A stretch of 64,000 bases of DNA from Bin87 sp965116565 (GTDB lineage: Bacteria > Chloroflexota > Dehalococcoidia > Lucifugimonadales > UBA3495). Of the stretch, positions 60,646 through 64,000 are shown piece after piece. The notes below the pieces were generated by a model. The model was not told where the DNA came from and made no database searches. It worked only from the letters and a program-made list of their open reading frames with translations. The position numbers were made by a program, and so were the translations under genes. Numbering within the stretch: the stretch's first letter is position 1; every line of letters starts with the position of its first letter. The stretch spans positions 558,001-622,000 of the forward strand of contig OZ220699.1 in assembly GCA_965116565.1 (NCBI GenBank). The letters are read 5' to 3'.

Positions 60646-61881
60646 ATGGACGTGAACGGCAACGCGCAACAAACCGGCCTCGCCCTGCAGGGCATCCGCG
60701 TGCTGGATTTCACCTGGATTCACGCCGGGCCCTCGGCCACGCGCATCCTCTCCGACCAGGGCGCCGAGGTCATCAAGGTCGAGTCCAACAACGCCCTGTC
60801 CGTCATCGGCGGTCCCGCGTCCGCCACCGCCCGGGGGTTGGGCCAGCGCCACAACTGGAACGCCGGCAAGCTGTCCATCTCCCTGAACATGAAGACGCCT
60901 CAGGCCGTCGGCATCGCCAGGCGGCTGGTCGCGGTATCCGACGTGGTCGCGGAGAATTTCAGCGGGCGGGTGATGCCCTCATGGGGTCTCGATTACGAGT
61001 CCATCAAAACCATCAATCCCGGCATCATCATGCTCAGCATGTCCGGTTTCGGGCGCACCGGCCCGTGGAAGGACCGGGTCAGCTACGGCCAGACCCTGCA
61101 GGCCTGGTCAGGGTTCACCCAGTTGACCGGCTTCCTTGACACCGACCCCAGCGGCCCGGCCAGCGCGTACAGCGACGCCACCGGCGGCATGGCCGGGGCG
61201 CAGGCGGTAATGCTCGCCCTCATTCACCGGGCCCGGACGGGGCGCGGGCAGTGGCTCGACGTCTCCCAGTTCGAGTCCCTGTCGTCGCTGCTGGAAACCC
61301 TGGTGCTGGACATGAGCGTCAACGGACCCGCCGCGATCTCAACTCGCACCGGCAACCGCATACCCTATGGAGGAGGTGCGCCTCACGGTGCGTACCGTTG
61401 CCAGGGAGATGACCGGTGGGTCGCCATCACCGTATTCAACGATGACGAATGGCGCGCCCTGGTGGATGTCATGGGAAATCCTCAGTGGACCCGCGACCCG
61501 AGGTTCGCCACCGCCGATGCCCGCCAGCACAACGCCGACGCGCTGGACGATCTTGTCGAGTCCTGGACGGTCCGGCGCACGGCGGAGGAAGTGATGCGCC
61601 TGCTCCAGGCCGCCGGCGTCGCTGCCGGTGTGGTCCAGACCGGTGAAGACCTGTCGCAGGACCCCCAGTTGAAGGAGCGCGGTTTCTTCCGCCGGGTTCC
61701 GGACCACCAGGGCGATTACCGCACCATCGAGAGCGCCCCATACAAGCTGTCCCGCACGCCGGGCCGGGTCGCCAGGGGCGCGCCGGCATTCGCGGCGGAT
61801 ATGACCTACGTGCTGAGGGAGTTGCTGGCCATGTCCGACGAGGAGGTGGAGGATTGCGCCATCGCCGGAGCGTTCGACTGA
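60646..61881 (+). CDS. CaiB/BaiF (class III) CoA-transferase, catalytic subunit
   Basis: 411 residues from ATG 60646. It has Val-Leu-Asp-Phe-Thr-Trp-Ile-His-Ala-Gly-Pro, Val-Ile-Lys-Val-Glu-Ser, Val-Ala-Glu-Asn-Phe and Met-Ser-Gly-Phe-Gly-Arg-Thr-Gly-Pro. The Tyr-Ser-Asp-Ala-Thr-Gly-Gly segment contains the Asp expected to form the aspartyl-CoA intermediate. Thr-Gly-Arg-Gly-Gln-Trp-Leu-Asp-Val-Ser follows as usual. It moves CoA between carboxylic acids without ATP. Six bases separate it from the partner gene, so both are surely one transcript. It probably activates an acid made by the nearby oxidoreductases. Confidence 0.9.
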   Translation: MDVNGNAQQTGLALQGIRVLDFTWIHAGPSATRILSDQGAEVIKVESNNALSVIGGPASATARGLGQRHNWNAGKLSISLNMKTPQAVGIARRLVAVSDVVAENFSGRVMPSWGLDYESIKTINPGIIMLSMSGFGRTGPWKDRVSYGQTLQAWSGFTQLTGFLDTDPSGPASAYSDATGGMAGAQAVMLALIHRARTGRGQWLDVSQFESLSSLLETLVLDMSVNGPAAISTRTGNRIPYGGGAPHGAYRCQGDDRWVAITVFNDDEWRALVDVMGNPQWTRDPRFATADARQHNADALDDLVESWTVRRTAEEVMRLLQAAGVAAGVVQTGEDLSQDPQLKERGFFRRVPDHQGDYRTIESAPYKLSRTPGRVARGAPAFAADMTYVLRELLAMSDEEVEDCAIAGAFD

Positions 61882-62002
61882 TCGAGGTGTCTGCGACACG
61901 CGGCGGTAAAACGGACCGACCGGTGCAACTCATCCGCCACCCCGCATTTGCTAAAATGCCGCCATCTGATCCACCCTTGTCCCCATGTAACCAGGAGCCG
62001 AC

Positions 62003-63373
62003 ATGACCACAACGATTTACGACGCCGAGCGCCGCGATATCTCCATCGCCGTGGGTGGCGACGCCATGATTACCCGCCGGATGCGGGCATTCCAGGAACC
62101 GCGTTTCCTCAGGCTGGTGGATATCCTCCGGAACGCCGACGTGTCCCTGGTGAATCTCGAAATGCTGTTCCACGACTACGAGAGCACCTGGCAGTGGAGC
62201 CGCAACACCTACACCCGGTCCGACCCTCGTAACCTGGATGAGCTGAAGTGGATGGGCATCGACGCCGTGACCACCGCCAACAACCACTCATTCGACTTTT
62301 CCGAGGGAGGTTTCCTGACCACGCTGGAGCACTGTCGGGAGTTTGACCTGCCCCATGCCGGTGGCGGACGCAACCTCGACGAGGCCCGCGCTCCTGCATA
62401 CGTGGACTCCGCTCGGGGCAGAGTCGCGGTGATGAGCGCCACCAGCACCTTCAGCGATACTTCCCGAGCCGGCGCCGGACGCCCTGATTTCCCCGGTCGC
62501 CCGGGGGTCAACGCCCTGCGCCACGACATCACCCACCACGTGCAGCAGGACGTGTTCGACGCCCTGCACAAGGCCAACCTGGAACTCGGGTACGAGGAAG
62601 AGCACGCTTTCATGCGTCACTTCGGCTTCCGCGGCAACGAGGAAGCGACGGACCCCAACACCGAGATTGATTTCCTGGAGCACAAATTCATCCTGGACGA
62701 GGAGTTCGCCGTCCGCACCACCCTGAACGAGGACGACCGCCTGGGCATCGGCAACTGGATCCGGGGAGCGCAGACGCAGTCGGACTGGCAGGTCTATGGC
62801 GTCCACTGCCACGAGAGCGGGCCGGATGGCGACTTCCACGGCCATTCTCGCCTGTCGCCGCCCCATTTTCTGGTGGACTTCGCCCATTGGACCATCGACC
62901 AGGGCTGCGCCGCCTTCGTGGGCCACGGCCCCCATTTTCTCCGGGGCATCGAGATCTATAAAAACCGGCCCATCTTCTACAGCCTCGGCAACTTCATCTT
63001 CCAGAATGAGAGCGTCCTGTGGCTGCCCCACGAGGCCTACCGCCGCTTTGGCCTCGACTTCAACAGCACGCCCGGCGATTATCTCGACACCCGCTCCGGC
63101 GGCGGCACCCGCGCATTCGCCGCCGACCCGGTGTTCTGGCAGAGCGTCGTGGCGGTCTGCAACTACGCCGGCGGCGACCTGAAAGAGGTCGTCCTGCATC
63201 CCATCGACATGGGATTCGGCCGGCCCATTCCGCAGCGCGGTCGCCCGGTGCTGGCCGAGGAACCCATCGCCCGCGAAACCCTGCAGTGGCTGCAGGAGAT
63301 TTCCAGCCCCTTCGGCACCGAGATCTCCATCGAGGAAAAGGACGGTGAGGTGGTCGGGGTGATCAGGGTTTAG
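62003..63373 (+). CDS. CapA-like metallophosphatase-fold protein
   Basis: 456 residues resembling the poly-gamma-glutamate capsule protein CapA (PGA_cap). Motifs include Val-Gly-Gly-Asp-Ala-Met-Ile at the start (Asp metal ligand), Val-Asn-Leu-Glu-Met, Thr-Ala-Asn-Asn-His-Ser-Phe-Asp, Val-His-Cys-His-Glu near the middle, and Gly-His-Gly-Pro-His-Phe-Leu with Tyr-Ser-Leu-Gly-Asn-Phe-Ile-Phe at the end. No signal peptide is present, so it should be cytoplasmic, unlike true CapA. AGGAG lies before ATG 62003, and TAAAAT at 61952-61957 may be its -10 box. In a catabolic setting a phosphatase or hydrolase role is likelier than capsule synthesis. A strong terminator follows. Confidence 0.8.
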   Translation: MTTTIYDAERRDISIAVGGDAMITRRMRAFQEPRFLRLVDILRNADVSLVNLEMLFHDYESTWQWSRNTYTRSDPRNLDELKWMGIDAVTTANNHSFDFSEGGFLTTLEHCREFDLPHAGGGRNLDEARAPAYVDSARGRVAVMSATSTFSDTSRAGAGRPDFPGRPGVNALRHDITHHVQQDVFDALHKANLELGYEEEHAFMRHFGFRGNEEATDPNTEIDFLEHKFILDEEFAVRTTLNEDDRLGIGNWIRGAQTQSDWQVYGVHCHESGPDGDFHGHSRLSPPHFLVDFAHWTIDQGCAAFVGHGPHFLRGIEIYKNRPIFYSLGNFIFQNESVLWLPHEAYRRFGLDFNSTPGDYLDTRSGGGTRAFAADPVFWQSVVAVCNYAGGDLKEVVLHPIDMGFGRPIPQRGRPVLAEEPIARETLQWLQEISSPFGTEISIEEKDGEVVGVIRV

Positions 63374-63391
63374 GCAGACGAACCTGCGCGC

Positions 63392-63426
63392 AGACGCCCG
63401 GGAGACCATCCCGGGCGTCTTGTTTT
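63392..63426 (+). terminator. Rho-independent terminator
   Basis: AGACGCCCGGGA and TCCCGGGCGTCT form a perfect twelve-base stem with a five-base loop, followed at once by TGTTTT. It lies 19 bases after the CapA-like gene's stop. This is the clearest intrinsic terminator in the window. Confidence 0.9.
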
Positions 63427-63488
63427 AAACTCCGTACCCTGCGCGGAAACGAGTCAGCCGCCGGCCGGACGGGGAGTTCGGACGGTGG

Positions 63489-63938
63489 TCAGTGCGGCGT
63501 ATTGAACTGCACCAATATGCCGTCCGGGTCATACACGTAGATGCTCCGTATGTCGCCGTCAGCATTCGTGAACGACTCGATGGGGCCGGCCAGCTCAACG
63601 CCCTTGCTGAGCAGTTCCTCCGTCAGACCTTTCACGTCGTCCACCCCGAACGAGATATGGCTGATGCCCACCATATCCAGCTTGATGGGTTCGCCGTCGG
63701 GTTCGTCGCCCGGATGACTGGTGAGGGTCAGGGTGGGCGTGGCGCCGTCTCCATAGGCCAGGCTGACCCAACGGCGGGCCTGCCGCTCGTGCAGGTAGTT
63801 GTGCAGACGCCCGCCTTCGGTGGGGTCGGTCATGCGGTCGCCCAGCACCGTCATCCCCAGCGTGTCCCGGTAGAACACCAGGGACCGGTCCATGTCGCTC
63901 ACGCAGATGCCAATATGGGTAACGCAACTCGCTTCCAT
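63489..63938 (-). CDS. VOC-family (glyoxalase/dioxygenase-fold) protein
   Basis: 149 residues with the two beta-alpha-beta-beta-beta halves of the vicinal-oxygen-chelate fold. It starts Val-Thr-His-Ile-Gly-Ile-Cys-Val-Ser-Asp-Met-Asp-Arg-Ser-Leu-Val-Phe-Tyr, where the His is a probable metal ligand. The second half has Ile-Ser-His-Ile-Ser-Phe-Gly-Val-Asp-Asp and Tyr-Asp-Pro-Asp-Gly-Ile-Leu-Val-Gln. ATG 63938 follows GGAGG at eight bases. It could be a lyase, isomerase or ring-cleaving dioxygenase; the fold alone does not decide. It converges on the CapA-like gene, with the strong terminator between them. Confidence 0.85.
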   Translation of the reverse strand: MEASCVTHIGICVSDMDRSLVFYRDTLGMTVLGDRMTDPTEGGRLHNYLHERQARRWVSLAYGDGATPTLTLTSHPGDEPDGEPIKLDMVGISHISFGVDDVKGLTEELLSKGVELAGPIESFTNADGDIRSIYVYDPDGILVQFNTPH

Positions 63939-63973
63939 AATCGTTTTCCTCCATGAGAGGGTGTCAAAGAACT

Positions 63974-63996
63974 CCCTCTCCCTTGGTGGGAGAGGG
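63974..63996. repeat. Dispersed hairpin repeat (CCCTCTCCC / GGGAGAGGG)
   Basis: A nine-base perfect stem with a TTGGT loop near the window end. The sequence matches a very common type of intergenic repeat in environmental bacterial genomes (general knowledge). It may continue past the window. Confidence 0.6.
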
Positions 63997-64000
63997 CAGG

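Overview
The window looks like a chromosomal segment of a high-GC, Gram-positive-like or monoderm bacterium, most plausibly Chloroflexota (SAR202 / Dehalococcoidia-like). That placement is an inference from gene content: repeat-rich cadherin/propeller surface proteins, many lipoproteins, and a dense set of CaiB/BaiF, MmgE/PrpD, sulfatase-like, GMC and SMP-30 catabolic genes. No rRNA, tRNA or CRISPR array was seen.

Layout. (1) 1-5.7 kb is an insertion-sequence graveyard: IS1380-like and IS256-family transposase wrecks plus a detached IS256 end, around one intact gene for a membrane-bound XRE regulator. (2) 5.7-10.3 kb holds a very large secreted protein with about ten propeller-like repeats followed by cadherin/Ig-like repeats; its C-terminus is displaced by a frameshift and its last domain is duplicated behind a stop. 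(3) 10.7-33.8 kb is an iron region. It holds bacterioferritin and its [2Fe-2S] ferredoxin; UDP-sugar genes (UDP-glucose dehydrogenase, epimerase); a four-gene minus-strand operon (flippase-phosphodiesterase-GT2 fusion, tandem FEA1-like lipoprotein, ferric-iron binding lipoprotein, GT39-like glycosyltransferase); a divergent imelysin / di-haem oxidoreductase / imelysin operon; an HTTM membrane protein; a DtxR-family regulator; a wrecked ferric ABC ATPase; a nitroreductase; a siderophore-interacting reductase; and a deletion scar of a siderophore ABC operon. (4) 34-39.6 kb has a nickel/peptide-type ABC importer whose third gene has been fused by deletion to ABC-exporter genes; the fusion is then cut by an amber codon just before the ABC signature. 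(5) 40.2-47.4 kb is an intact assimilatory nitrate cluster: mobA divergent from nitrate reductase, nirB, nirD, narK. (6) 48-64 kb is catabolic: amidase, aldo/keto reductase, BBE-type flavoprotein, SMP-30 lactonase, MmgE/PrpD, sulfatase-like hydrolase, GMC oxidoreductase, a CaiB/BaiF pair, CapA-like phosphatase and a VOC protein.

How the parts work together. The iron region appears to combine surface or periplasmic iron capture (tandem FEA1-like lipoprotein, ferric-binding lipoprotein, two imelysins), redox handling (di-haem protein, SIP reductase, nitroreductase), storage (bacterioferritin with its ferredoxin) and a metalloregulator. Strikingly, every metal ABC importer in the window is broken (fbpC, the fec-like operon, nikC), while the capture proteins are intact. 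The nitrate cluster has everything needed to take up nitrate and reduce it to ammonium, including cofactor maturation. The last 16 kb suits stepwise breakdown of oxygenated organic compounds through lactone and CoA-ester intermediates.

About ten indels, nonsense codons or deletion joints lie in the first 40 kb, against almost none in intact genes of the last 24 kb. This could be true decay in an island or uneven sequence quality. The chimeric joints cannot be explained by simple base-calling error.
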